A stretch of 64,000 nt of DNA from assembly GCF_016860605.1 (NCBI RefSeq), contig NZ_BNJR01000011.1, positions 17,123 to 81,122 of the forward strand, read 5' to 3'. Both the position numbers and the translations under genes were made by a program. Origin of the DNA: Lentilactobacillus fungorum. Its GTDB lineage: Bacteria; Bacillota; Bacilli; Lactobacillales; Lactobacillaceae. Shown here piece by piece: positions 35,035 to 43,944 of the stretch. The notes beneath the pieces are model-generated. The model was not told the DNA's origin. It searched no databases and was given only the letters and a program-made list of their open reading frames with translations. Numbering within the stretch: the first letter of the stretch is position 1; every line of letters begins with the position of its first letter.

Positions 35035-35624
35035 TGAAAACGATCGTTGTTATTTACTGCCACCCATATAAGAAAAGCTTTAATCACGCTGTTTTAGAAA
35101 AAGTGCTCCAAAGTTTAATTGCTCAAAGTCTAAATCCCAAAGTTCTGGACCTGTATGCTGAGCAGTTTGATCCCGTTTACGATTTAGAAGAACTACGGCT
35201 ATTTCATACTGGCCAAACTCACGATCCGCTGGTAACTGAGTATTTACAAGCGCTCAAAGATGCAGCTGGCGTTATTTTTATTACACCAATTTGGTGGAAC
35301 AGCCTTCCAGGTATGCTAAAAGGCTTTATTGATAAAGTCATGAAGGAAGGCGAAGGCCTGTCTCACACTGTCAGCAAAACTGGCATTAAGGGCGAATTAA
35401 CCAATCTCAAACGCGCTTACGTTTTAACTACCTCGACATCGCCAACCTTTTATTTGCGGCTATTTTGTGGCAATGCCATTCAGAAAATTTTTATTCACAA
35501 GACCTTGAAGCAACTCGGCGTTCATAGCGGCAAATGGCTTAACTTTGGCGGTATTACGAATTCAAGCCTCAAACGACGTCAACGCTACCTCCAGTCGGTT
35601 ACTAAGATGTCATTTCGTTTTTAG
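35034..35624 (+). CDS. NAD(P)H-dependent flavodoxin-like oxidoreductase
   Basis: A 196-residue flavodoxin-fold reductase of the NAD(P)H:quinone oxidoreductase/MdaB group: CHPYKKSFNHAVLEKV at the FMN-binding loop, GVIFITPIWWNSLPGMLKGFIDKV (the W-W-x-x-P-A/G motif) and the TTSTSPTFYLRLF stretch near the second flavin contact. It likely performs two-electron reduction of quinones or related electrophiles. Translation is coupled to the TetR gene (TAATG). Confidence 0.87.
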   Translation: MKTIVVIYCHPYKKSFNHAVLEKVLQSLIAQSLNPKVLDLYAEQFDPVYDLEELRLFHTGQTHDPLVTEYLQALKDAAGVIFITPIWWNSLPGMLKGFIDKVMKEGEGLSHTVSKTGIKGELTNLKRAYVLTTSTSPTFYLRLFCGNAIQKIFIHKTLKQLGVHSGKWLNFGGITNSSLKRRQRYLQSVTKMSFRF

Positions 35625-35886
35625 TGGTGAGCCGTGAAATTAACCCTGCTAATGGTCGCTTTCAATCACGGGGTCATTATTTAGTTGAGGAACACTGACC
35701 GCAGCCAGTCACGCTTTACATTTTTGTCATTAAGTTAGTACGTCAAAAAACGTTTTCTTCTCTAGCTCCCAAAACCTTTAATAATTTTTTATGGGTTTTC
35801 AATTAAATCAAAAGATTATTTTAACCGCGTTCACTTAACGGGTTTCGAATGGCTCAATTCATGTTAAAATGTATGATGTATCTGTT

Positions 35887-35904
35887 GAACTTCAATGTAA
35901 GTTC
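35887..35904. promoter_or_regulatory. Inverted repeat upstream of the MMPL exporter
   Basis: GAACTT-CAATGT-AAGTTC (35887-35904), 6-nt arms with 6-nt spacer, just downstream of a TTAAAATGTATGATGTAT promoter-like stretch. It may bind a regulator of the exporter. The rest of the 430-nt gap 35625-36056 is AT-rich and shows no gene. Confidence 0.45.
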
Positions 35905-36056
35905 ACAACTATTTTGCACTTTTAATTTCATTCGAATTTAAATCAGCCATCGCAACGTTGATTCTCGATGACCCTTTAGTCTTTGCGGTGGTTTTTATGA
36001 GTGCTCAATTTAATGAACCACACAATAATTTTGATCTAGGGAAAGGAAGAGAATTG

Positions 36057-39029
36057 ATGCACAATTTCAGAGAAAAACACATCTTACCGCTTATTATCTG
36101 GATTGGCTTGGTATTGATCGCGGCGTTCACGTTGCCTAACATCTCCCAACTAGTCCGCGATAAGGGAAGTGTCCGCTTACCCGCAACTGTTCAAAGCGAG
36201 GTTGCCCAAAAAATCCAAAAGAAATCTGCGGGGGGCAAAAACGTCCGAACACTCATTGCCGTTTTTAACAACAAACACGGCAAACTAACTGATGAACAGT
36301 CACTTCAAATAGGAACGGCCGTTAGTCAAATTCGTAGCGATCCGGATTTACATATTGTCAGTGTTACCAGTGCCGGCGATAATGCCGCGGCTAAAAAGCA
36401 ATTAGTTTCAAATGACGGCACCACTGAAATGGCCATGATCACTGTTCCAAGCAAATACAAAGTTAAGGGGCAAACCAAAGCCGTCCTCAACAAAATTAAA
36501 ACGCCAGGCCTGCGAACTTACGTCACTGGCGCGGATGTTTTAAACGAAGACTTTTCGGCAACCACCGAAAAAGGCCTTCAAAAGACCGAAATTATTGCCG
36601 CGATCTTTATTTTCCTGGTCTTAATTATTGTCTTTAGATCCTTCTTAATTCCAGTTATTTCGCTTCTAACGGTTGGGATCTCTTATTTAATTTCACTTAA
36701 TATCGTCATGAACTTGGCCCAGCGGTACGGTTTTCCAATTTCTAACTTTACCCAGGTCTTCTTAGTGGTGGTCCTCTTTGGAATTGGGACTGATTATAAT
36801 ATTCTGCTATACGATCGCTTTAAAGAACAAATCAAAAAAGGCCAAACAGCCGTTGCGGCAGCTCGTACCGCACGGCGGCATGCTGGCCGAACCATTCTTT
36901 ACAGCGGTTCATCTGTTTTGATTGGGTTTACTGCTTTGGCACTTGCTAAATTTTCATTTTATCGTTCAGGAGTAGGTGTGGCCGTCGGCGTGGCGGTCTT
37001 ACTGTTAGTATTGCTGACGCTTAATATGTTCTTTATGGCAACATTGGGTGAAAAACTCTTTTGGCCAAGTAAGAACCTGGCTGCCCATGATAAAAGTGTT
37101 GTCTGGCACTTCTTATCAAAGTTTACTTTATCGCACACATTTGTGATGGTTGGCATTCTCGTAATTGCTTCTGTTCCGCTACTATTTGTTGGTTCGCAAA
37201 AGCTCAACTTTAATAATGCCGACGAACTTCCCAACAGTGTTCAATCAAAGGCCGGCTACAATCTTATCAAAGAACATTATCCGGCTGGAACATCCGGCCC
37301 TTCAACTCTTTATATTGAAAATAAGAAGCCCCTTAATACCCAACAATATTTAGCTGAAATTGATCAGATAACGGGTTATTTAAAGGCGGAGCCAGGCGTC
37401 AAATCCGTAGCCTCAGTTACCCGGCCAGGGGGAACCAAAATCGAACAACTGTATCTTAAGAGCCAGTTAAAGACCCTCACGGATGGTTTGGATCAGGCCA
37501 ATTATGGCATCAAGAAAGTCCAAAAAGGATTAGCAAGTGCTAATAAAAAACTTGCCAGTTCCAATACTTCAGAGAGCCTTGCTCAGGTTCAACAATTAGC
37601 GGATGGTGCCAGTCGGCTCCAATCAGGGGCTCAACAATTGAGTAACAGCCTTTCAACTTACACGGCTGGCGTTAACAGCTTAGCCAGCGGCTCCCAGCAA
37701 CTTAGCCAAGGCGCTTCTTCTCTTTCATCCGGCGTCGGTCAATTATCTACCAGCAGCCAAACATTAAATTCTGGCATTCAACAATTACGTTCCCGGACGG
37801 CTCGCTTGCGGGCACTTCGTAGTCGGGTAAGCCGTTTGGCAACTGGATCAAGTCGTCTTTCTTCTGGATTGGGTCGTCTTCGTTCCCAGACTACCCCATT
37901 TTCAAGTGGCCTTAATCAATTGAATAGTGGTGCCAGCCAACTCCAGCAAAATAGTGCTTCGCTTGTCTCTGGCGCCCAAAGCGTTGCCAGTGGCAGTACC
38001 GAGGTCAATAATGGCGTCCAAACACTGAGTTCGAAGATGAAAGCATTACAATCTCAAATGCAACAGCTTCAATCAGGTTTAACTTCTGCTAACGCCGGTC
38101 TTTCAAAAGTCAACGCAGGTACCAATACCGTGAATGATTACTTAAAAGAAATGCAAAAATCTTATTTGGGTGATACATTCTATATGCCAAAAGCAAGTGT
38201 TAAGAGCCCAACTTTTACGACTTCCTTAGATGCGTTTATGTCTAAAAATCGCAAAATTACCAAAGTAACCTTCATCTTAAACAGCGACCCAAGTACCACT
38301 AAGTCTGCTGATCGTATCCGAACCATTACCAGGGATGTTAATGCTAAACTCAAGGACTCTTCGCTAAAAAAGGCCAAAGTTGCCATTGGTGGTCAAAGTT
38401 CGCAAACTGCTGACTTACAAAAAACGGCTAACAGTGACTTCTTGAGAACCGTGGCAATTATGTTAGTTGGTATTGGGATTGCCCTCATGTTTGTTACCCG
38501 GTCATTGGTTCAAGCGTTAACCATTATCGGTACGTTAATTGTCACCTACTTCGGTGCTTTACAAATTACCAAATGGTTATCAGAATATCTGTTATTCCAA
38601 AACATGTTAACTTGGAATACCCCATTCTTCAGTTTCATTATGCTGGTTGCTTTGGGGGTTGATTATAGTATTTTCTTGATGATGCGCTATCGAGATGACG
38701 CCAGCACAATCACTGATGTCAGAATGCGGATACTTAACTCCGCTACCATCATTGGAACCGTGGTTATTTCCGCGGCAATCATTTTAGGTGGTACCTTTGC
38801 CGCCCTCATTCCATCCAACGTCTTAACCTTAATTCAAGTGGCCATCACCGTCATTGTCGGTTTAATCATTTTGGTTATTACATTACCAATCATCATGAGT
38901 GCCATGGTCAAGTGGACTTACCCTTATGTCAACGATAAGATGTATAAAAAGTCGTTAGCGAATAAAGATAGTGCCCAAAATCGACGGACCCAACAACCGG
39001 ATACAAGGGTTGACAATCATACCAAGTAA
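36057..39029 (+). CDS. MMPL (RND) family membrane transporter
   Basis: A 990-residue RND-type protein with two sets of about six helices, each after a large outside domain. The first helical set includes FGIGTDYNILLYDRFKEQI and the second ALGVDYSIFLMMRYRDD, the MMPL proton-relay motifs. Residues about 480-720 form a repetitive coiled region (SQQLSQGASSLSSGVGQL and similar), typical of YdfJ/YhgE-like proteins of Firmicutes. It probably exports a lipid, peptide or drug. ATG 36057 follows AAAGGAAGAG; longer versions back to 35958 would overlap the promoter region. Confidence 0.87.
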   Translation: MHNFREKHILPLIIWIGLVLIAAFTLPNISQLVRDKGSVRLPATVQSEVAQKIQKKSAGGKNVRTLIAVFNNKHGKLTDEQSLQIGTAVSQIRSDPDLHIVSVTSAGDNAAAKKQLVSNDGTTEMAMITVPSKYKVKGQTKAVLNKIKTPGLRTYVTGADVLNEDFSATTEKGLQKTEIIAAIFIFLVLIIVFRSFLIPVISLLTVGISYLISLNIVMNLAQRYGFPISNFTQVFLVVVLFGIGTDYNILLYDRFKEQIKKGQTAVAAARTARRHAGRTILYSGSSVLIGFTALALAKFSFYRSGVGVAVGVAVLLLVLLTLNMFFMATLGEKLFWPSKNLAAHDKSVVWHFLSKFTLSHTFVMVGILVIASVPLLFVGSQKLNFNNADELPNSVQSKAGYNLIKEHYPAGTSGPSTLYIENKKPLNTQQYLAEIDQITGYLKAEPGVKSVASVTRPGGTKIEQLYLKSQLKTLTDGLDQANYGIKKVQKGLASANKKLASSNTSESLAQVQQLADGASRLQSGAQQLSNSLSTYTAGVNSLASGSQQLSQGASSLSSGVGQLSTSSQTLNSGIQQLRSRTARLRALRSRVSRLATGSSRLSSGLGRLRSQTTPFSSGLNQLNSGASQLQQNSASLVSGAQSVASGSTEVNNGVQTLSSKMKALQSQMQQLQSGLTSANAGLSKVNAGTNTVNDYLKEMQKSYLGDTFYMPKASVKSPTFTTSLDAFMSKNRKITKVTFILNSDPSTTKSADRIRTITRDVNAKLKDSSLKKAKVAIGGQSSQTADLQKTANSDFLRTVAIMLVGIGIALMFVTRSLVQALTIIGTLIVTYFGALQITKWLSEYLLFQNMLTWNTPFFSFIMLVALGVDYSIFLMMRYRDDASTITDVRMRILNSATIIGTVVISAAIILGGTFAALIPSNVLTLIQVAITVIVGLIILVITLPIIMSAMVKWTYPYVNDKMYKKSLANKDSAQNRRTQQPDTRVDNHTK

Positions 39030-39088
39030 TTAGCTTTTTACGTTTAACCTACTCATCGACTCACTTAAACTACCCTTATATTGAATTT

Positions 39089-39138
39089 AAAAAACGGTCT
39101 CATTCCCATGATTTGTGAAGGAATGAGGCCGTTTTTTA
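39089..39138. terminator. Bidirectional terminator
   Basis: AAAAAACGGTCTCATTCC pairs with GGAATGAGGCCGTTTTTT; separates the convergent MMPL and tenA genes. Confidence 0.85.
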
Positions 39139-39167
39139 ACTTAATAGGCTGTAAAAGCCAAAAGCGT

Positions 39168-39860
39168 TTAACGAGTTAATGCATTTACTTTTTCTTGATC
39201 CAATTGCCACTGTTCGTGTTTGACGCACATATCCCAATAGTGCAGTTCATATTCACTACTATATTGGAATGCCAACCGCATTTTGTTGCGGCCGTTATCA
39301 GTCGTGCCTGCCGCCAGCTCGTCTGTTAAATCTAGCATCTTTTGATTGAGTGATCCAAACTCCTCCGAAGCACAGAAGTCAATAAAGTCTTTATACGCTG
39401 GTTTAGTTTGAAATCCTCGTTTGGCAATTTCCCGAAACATTTCAGTATAGGTCCAATAACAAGGAACCAAACTGGCTACCCCTGCCTCGATCCCCTGTTG
39501 TTCAAATTGATAATACATGTTTGTAATGTAAGCATAGGCGGTTGGGGCAACCGGTACAGAATCAATTTCTGCTTGCGTCAGCTTTAATTCGTCATAAATT
39601 GGGCTGCGTTCGCTAATTTCATTACAAAGATCCACCAAATGAGTTAGTAAGTAAGCCTGATCTTTATTAGTCATTTTGGCGGCAATCTTTTGATGAAGAT
39701 CGTAGAAGGCGACACAATATTTATTGTCCTGGATAAAATAATACCGAAATGCTTCTGGCGCCAAAGTCCCGTCCGTCAAACCCGTTATAAAGGGACAGTT
39801 AAAAATCTGTTGCCAAACAGAATCATTGGCTTGTCGTAACTGAGTTGTAAATTTCATCAT
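39168..39860 (-). CDS. tenA: Thiaminase II / aminopyrimidine aminohydrolase
   Basis: A 230-residue TenA. The nucleophile cysteine is in VASLVPCYWTYTEM, with the conserved FRYYFIQDNKYCVAFYDL at the substrate site and EYELHYWDM at the C-terminus with the catalytic glutamate. TenA hydrolyses 4-amino-5-aminomethyl-2-methylpyrimidine to the hydroxymethyl form for thiamine salvage. It follows the ykoE-like gene by 16 nt in a TPP-riboswitch operon, which supports salvage. The first of two adjacent ATG codons is taken (GGAGGAAA). Confidence 0.93.
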   Translation of the reverse strand: MMKFTTQLRQANDSVWQQIFNCPFITGLTDGTLAPEAFRYYFIQDNKYCVAFYDLHQKIAAKMTNKDQAYLLTHLVDLCNEISERSPIYDELKLTQAEIDSVPVAPTAYAYITNMYYQFEQQGIEAGVASLVPCYWTYTEMFREIAKRGFQTKPAYKDFIDFCASEEFGSLNQKMLDLTDELAAGTTDNGRNKMRLAFQYSSEYELHYWDMCVKHEQWQLDQEKVNALTR

Positions 39861-39876
39861 TTTCCTCCACTATTTA

Positions 39877-40473
39877 CTATTTACTTGATTTACTAACATG
39901 ATTCACTTGTAACTTGGCAAACGCCCGATCAAAATTAAGGGTGATTAGCTTAACCAAAACACCGTCAAATACTAAGCTTGAGATAGTTGAGATGGCAAAC
40001 AAAGCGATAATCATGCCAACCCCATAATGACTGTATCCGGACGTAATAAATGTGTATCCAAACCCCAATAAGTTCGCACCAAAAGCGCCTAATAAACAAC
40101 TTGTCCAAGAAAACTTCTGATAGCCATGTGGGAAAAAGCCAAATTCGTTACCAACTCCTTGCAAGAAGCCTACAATTACGGTCATAATCCCCCACTGGGC
40201 ACCGAAAAACATTTCAACAATTGCGGCTAATGTTTCGCCAATAATTCCGGCACCAACCGTTGGCACAAAATATAAACATAAAGGAGCTGAAATATACCAC
40301 AGGCCTGAATACAAGCCATCGACAAACGGGCTTAAACCCGTTGGCGTTAGGGCAATTTTGGTAACGTTATACAACGTGTCAACCCCATAAAAATAGATGG
40401 CCCCACAAACAATCCCGATTAAAGTTACTGTAATAATCTGCCTAACATCCCAATGTGGTGATCGAATGTCCAT
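39877..40473 (-). CDS. ykoE: ECF transporter S component YkoE (thiamine precursor)
   Basis: A 198-residue membrane protein with about six hydrophobic segments. GETLAAIVEMFFGAQWG and GVGNEFGFFPHGY are the conserved blocks of YkoE, the substrate-binding subunit for hydroxymethylpyrimidine or related thiamine precursors. ATG 40473 is behind GAGGTGAATA. The ATPase and T subunits (YkoD, YkoC) are not next to it, so the shared ECF module must be encoded elsewhere. Expression is controlled by the TPP riboswitch upstream. Confidence 0.88.
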   Translation of the reverse strand: MDIRSPHWDVRQIITVTLIGIVCGAIYFYGVDTLYNVTKIALTPTGLSPFVDGLYSGLWYISAPLCLYFVPTVGAGIIGETLAAIVEMFFGAQWGIMTVIVGFLQGVGNEFGFFPHGYQKFSWTSCLLGAFGANLLGFGYTFITSGYSHYGVGMIIALFAISTISSLVFDGVLVKLITLNFDRAFAKLQVNHVSKSSK

Positions 40474-40614
40474 TATATTCACCTCAATTCATCATGAAAA
40501 CAACTTGTTCAACAAACGACCAATCGATTAAAATCACTTTTACCACTAGAAATCCTGACTCCCACCAGTTGGTCGCTTTTTTAGATAGCTGGTTTACATC
40601 AGTTTAATTTTTCC

Positions 40615-40653
40615 AATAAAAAAGGACCTCCTCTACAAAAAGAGTGGTCCTTA
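40615..40653 (-). terminator. Riboswitch expression-platform terminator
   Basis: AAGGACC and GGTCCTT arms with CTCT/AGAG inside and a T run in the leftward transcript, 30 nt beyond the aptamer. Confidence 0.8.
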
Positions 40654-40684
40654 GCCAGGCAAAAACTCATTACGAAATGACTAA

Positions 40685-40764
40685 GTGGTCTTCCTACGTC
40701 AGTACTAACTGATTCAGGTTCCATGGGTATTTCTCAGCTGGATTTAACCGGCACCCCAGACCAC
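40685..40764 (-). ncRNA. TPP riboswitch (THI element)
   Basis: On the minus strand the P1 arms GTGGTCT and AGACCAC enclose GGGGTGC, CTGAGAAATACCC, AACCTGA and CTGACGTAGGAA in the order of the thiamin-pyrophosphate aptamer. A terminator follows before the ykoE-tenA operon, so high TPP should stop transcription. A TTGACA sequence lies about 60 nt upstream. Confidence 0.93.
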
Positions 40765-40991
40765 AGATTAAATTATTTTGAACACTGTCATTAAACACCT
40801 AAATTGTAGTGGCTGTCAATCGTTTTTTGACTGAACACTTTTTACTAAAAAGTTCCCTTTGCTCATCTTCATTTGACAATTTAACCCAATTAACGTTATA
40901 GTTTCTTAATATAATCTGTCATTAATTTACTAGTTTAATGGCAAACTAATCCTTGTAACCCTTCAACTTTATTCTACTAGGAGCATCCACC

Positions 40992-41465
40992 ATGAAAAAA
41001 ATCGTCAAGTTAGCGACAACTATTTTGGCTGGTCTTTTATTAGGTATTACCGGTAATCAGATAGCATCCGTCCCAGCTCATGCCGACACATATTATCAAG
41101 TCGGCAAAATTCATCATCAAACCCCAAAAAAGTGGCAGGGAAATTGGTATTCTTACGTTAATGGCCGGATGTGTATTACCCATATCAATCAATATTCCGT
41201 TACGCAATCATACAAGGGTAAAAAACATACCCTTTTTAAAAGCAGTTGGCACGGTTATAAAAAGTTAGCTGTTGCTAAAATTAAAGGCAGCAATCGTTAT
41301 ACATTTAATGCATACGCGCAACACGGTTATCAAAGTGATCGGGGATGGGGAGTCGCCCACCGGACGATCAATGGACAAAGAATTACTGTTTTGCGAGACT
41401 ACTCGTCAATGGGATCATACGTTGATCTTTTTCGGGCTCCCGTTTACAAGTCATATTCAAACTAA
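40992..41465 (+). CDS. Secreted protein of unknown function
   Basis: A 157-residue protein with a signal peptide (residues 1-31, cleavage after AHA-DT) and a basic, Tyr/His/Lys-rich mature part with no cysteine pair or known motif. Such small basic secreted proteins are frequent in lactobacilli. ATG 40992 is behind TAGGAGC. The stop codon is 2 nt from the first palindromic unit of the array downstream. No function can be assigned. Confidence 0.78.
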   Translation: MKKIVKLATTILAGLLLGITGNQIASVPAHADTYYQVGKIHHQTPKKWQGNWYSYVNGRMCITHINQYSVTQSYKGKKHTLFKSSWHGYKKLAVAKIKGSNRYTFNAYAQHGYQSDRGWGVAHRTINGQRITVLRDYSSMGSYVDLFRAPVYKSYSN

Positions 41466-41466
41466 T

Positions 41467-41931
41467 TTAGGACAGCTTTACTAAGCGGCAACTTCTGTAT
41501 GAGTTGACTTGGTTTACTCGTTTTTAGGACAGCTGTGCAAAGCAGAAAGCTCCGTGTAAGCACCTTGGCGAAAAATTCCAAGCCCGGGAATTTCCCGCCA
41601 AGGAGCCTTACCCTCCGACGGCCGTGAAACGCCTAGCCTATTTGCGATTTCTAAGCGCTTTGCTCCGCTCACTTTTTTAGGACAGCTGCACAAAGCAGAA
41701 ACTTCCGCATAAAACATCTTGGCCAAAAATCCAAGCCCGGGATTTCCGGCCAAGATGCCTTATGCTCCAGTTTCTAAGCGCTTTGCTTCGCTCACTTTTT
41801 TAGGACAGCTACGCAAAACAGAAGCTTGCACCTAAGTCTACCCGACCAAAAATCCAAGCCCGGGATTTCCGGCCGGGTAGACTTAGGCTCCAGCTTCTAA
41901 CTGTTTTGCTCCGCTCACTTTTTTTAGGAGG
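41467..41931 (+). repeat. Tandem array of palindromic AGGACAGCT elements (array A)
   Basis: A partial unit (41467-41520) and three units starting AGGACAGCT at 41526, 41679 and 41802. Each reads: AGGACAGCT, GCAAA(A/G)C-AGAA block, TAAG-type stem, AAAAATCC-AAGCCC-GGGATTT hairpin, complementary stem, TTCTAA, TTTTGCTCCGCTCACTT, T run. Stems differ between units but pair internally (CTTGGCG/CGCCAAG, ATCTTGGCC/GGCCAAGAT, GTCTACCCG/CGGGTAGAC). The first unit has a 30-nt insertion. The array ends TTTAGGAGG, the ribosome-binding site of the next gene. Confidence 0.85.
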
Positions 41932-41937
41932 CCTCGA

Positions 41938-42258
41938 ATGTCACCAAATAAAATTGTTAACGCGCTTTCTTATTTATCAATCGTCTTTGCACCCTTTATC
42001 TTCCCGTTTATTGTTTGGTTAGTAAGTAAGGACTATCCAGATATGCACGAAACGGCTAAACGGGCCTTTATGCTTCACTTGATTCCGCTTGTGCTATCTG
42101 CACTGACAATTCTGTTATTTACAATCACTGTCATTTCTTCTAGTGGCAGTAATGGTGTCGCTATTTTATTCGCCATCGTTGTCACCCTTGTCGGCATCAT
42201 CGATGTTGCTATGTTTATCTACAACCTGTACTTGGGAATTAAAATTTTAATTGATTAA
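41938..42258 (+). CDS. DUF4870-type membrane protein
   Basis: A 106-residue protein with three hydrophobic segments: IVNALSYLSIVFAPFIFPFIVWLV, then ETAKRAFMLHLIPLVLSAL and a last helix near the C-terminus (VTLVGIIDVAMFIYNLYLG). The layout and the A-K-R-A-F block resemble DUF4870 proteins, small membrane proteins of unknown function. Its Shine-Dalgarno AGGAGG is the end of array A, so its leader RNA would contain several hairpins. Confidence 0.75.
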   Translation: MSPNKIVNALSYLSIVFAPFIFPFIVWLVSKDYPDMHETAKRAFMLHLIPLVLSALTILLFTITVISSSGSNGVAILFAIVVTLVGIIDVAMFIYNLYLGIKILID

Positions 42259-42261
42259 TTT

Positions 42262-42320
42262 AAAAAGACGAGTTTCTTAGCCGTTTTCACATTCGAATTG
42301 GCTAAGAAACCCGTCTTTTA
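42262..42320. terminator. Bidirectional terminator
   Basis: AAAAAGACG-GTTTCTTAGCC pairs with GGCTAAGAAAC-CGTCTTTT. Confidence 0.85.
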
Positions 42321-42327
42321 GTTAAGT

Positions 42328-43713
42328 TTAATAATAAATGAAGACCGGTTCATTTGTGTGCGTATACTTCCAAACCGTTGGCATTCTCGATGGTGGGTTG
42401 TTTAAACAGCCATGAGAATGATATTGCGCTCTCGCACTTGGATTACCATATACAGATGCAGGCTGCCATGGTGAGTCATGCATGCCGACACCTGAATTGG
42501 TTAACGGTTCCCAATAGCTAACCTTTGACGCATACTTCGAACCATTATCGTTCTTTCCTTTCAACGTGGTATTTCGCTGCTTATACATAATGTAGTATGC
42601 CCCTTGAGGCGTCTTATTGCCACCAGTCAGCGTACCAGACATTACCGGAATCGTTGTGATTAACTTACCATTGTAATAAATATATTCCTTCAAATGATTC
42701 AAATCAATCGCAACGTAAGTTTTTCCGGCTCCCTTAACACCGTAACCGGTTCCTAGGGCATAGTGTTTCAAATTCATTGTAACTGAATGCTTCTTGCCCA
42801 TATTTTTTAGTAAGTTCTGCTTGAGAGCTGTTTGATTAACTCGCCAGCCGTACGTGCCACCAGGAACTTTTACTTTTCTACCCTGATGCGTTGTAATCTT
42901 GACAGGTTTGCCAAACGTATCAACTTTGTTAGCGAACTTTGCAATCCATGCCTTTAGCTTTGTTGAATCAAATTGGTAATCACCATTAGCGGTTGGATAA
43001 CCATTGGCAACCCAGTTTTTGACCTTAAATTGGTATGATTGATGATACGTTTTCAAAGTAACCACATTTTGCAAAGTGGCCTGCAAATGTTTCTTTTGGT
43101 TCGCAACTTCACTGCTATTTGGTGAAGCATAAGCGTCTTTTACCATCTTAACAGAAATTAATAAGTGACTCTTGGCCTGTTGTTTAAACGCTTTAACCAT
43201 CTTTGCTTTATCCAGCGTATTGCCAGCCTTGCCCGCTTTAACGACGATTTTGCCATCCTTAAGGAGAACCTTGGAATTAACCGTTTTTTCTCTTGAACGA
43301 TTAATCTGGTCAATTCGTTGCTTAAACTTAGGCAATAAGACCGTCATTCGATAGGCTAATTGTTTATTGGAAATATCTGGTTTAGCACTCAAGTTCTTAA
43401 CCGCAACCGTACTCATCGAACTGCGATCTTCAAATAACTGCTTGACATCCTTTGAATTAACTTTAATCCTGGAATCTTTGACAACCAAATAATTGCCATC
43501 CTCATCAATGTGCGACGTGTTTAACTTTTTAGTCGCTTGAGCCACCGTTAGCCCAGAAACACTGATGTTATTAATCTTGGTAAATTTAAAGTGATTTTGA
43601 AAATAAAGATGAGAACCGACAAACCCACCAAAAATCAATAACCCAATCCCAATCAGAATTCGCTTTAGGCGTGGCCTTTTTTTCTTTTTAAACTTTTCCT
43701 TGCGTGATATCAC
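42328..43713 (-). CDS. L,D-transpeptidase (YkuD domain) with PG-binding domain
   Basis: A 461-residue membrane-anchored cell-wall enzyme. A basic N-terminus and one helix (about 17-36) anchor it; residues about 45-320 are a repetitive extracytoplasmic region with a PG_binding_4-like domain (VNQTALKQNLLKN); the last 125 residues are the YkuD catalytic domain with YIMYKQRN, GMHDSPW and the active-site HGCLN (Ser-His-Gly-Cys). It forms 3-3 cross-links or attaches proteins to peptidoglycan. The start is GTG 43713 behind GGGGGTAGG. Confidence 0.88.
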   Translation of the reverse strand: MISRKEKFKKKKRPRLKRILIGIGLLIFGGFVGSHLYFQNHFKFTKINNISVSGLTVAQATKKLNTSHIDEDGNYLVVKDSRIKVNSKDVKQLFEDRSSMSTVAVKNLSAKPDISNKQLAYRMTVLLPKFKQRIDQINRSREKTVNSKVLLKDGKIVVKAGKAGNTLDKAKMVKAFKQQAKSHLLISVKMVKDAYASPNSSEVANQKKHLQATLQNVVTLKTYHQSYQFKVKNWVANGYPTANGDYQFDSTKLKAWIAKFANKVDTFGKPVKITTHQGRKVKVPGGTYGWRVNQTALKQNLLKNMGKKHSVTMNLKHYALGTGYGVKGAGKTYVAIDLNHLKEYIYYNGKLITTIPVMSGTLTGGNKTPQGAYYIMYKQRNTTLKGKNDNGSKYASKVSYWEPLTNSGVGMHDSPWQPASVYGNPSARAQYHSHGCLNNPPSRMPTVWKYTHTNEPVFIYY

Positions 43714-43944
43714 TGCTGCCTACCCCCTAAGCAAGTTTATTTCATACCTATTCTACGAATTTTCTCAACGACATACTATTAAATTATCACTAAGTTACAA
43801 TACTTAACGAAATCTTCAAACTTTTTTAATTTAATAACTGTTGTGAGTACCTTCTTATGGTACCATTATCTTGTTTGAATTTCAGGCATCTATTTGTAAT
43901 TATTATAATATGTTTTAAATCAAACAACTACTGAGGTGATCTCT

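Noticed and set aside
35958..36056. Longer N-terminus for the MMPL exporter
   Set aside because: ATG 36057 has AAAGGAAGAG upstream and begins a normal first helix; the extension is hydrophilic and has no ribosome-binding site.
41514..41753. 79-codon minus-strand frame across array A
   Set aside because: It only reads through the palindromic units; similar frames at 47568-47795 and 56508-56717 have the same origin (shared GNPGLGF- or EFPGLEF-like blocks).
43714..43944. Possible small gene between the L,D-transpeptidase and the GNAT gene
   Set aside because: Only AT-rich divergent promoter sequence is seen; no frame with a ribosome-binding site.
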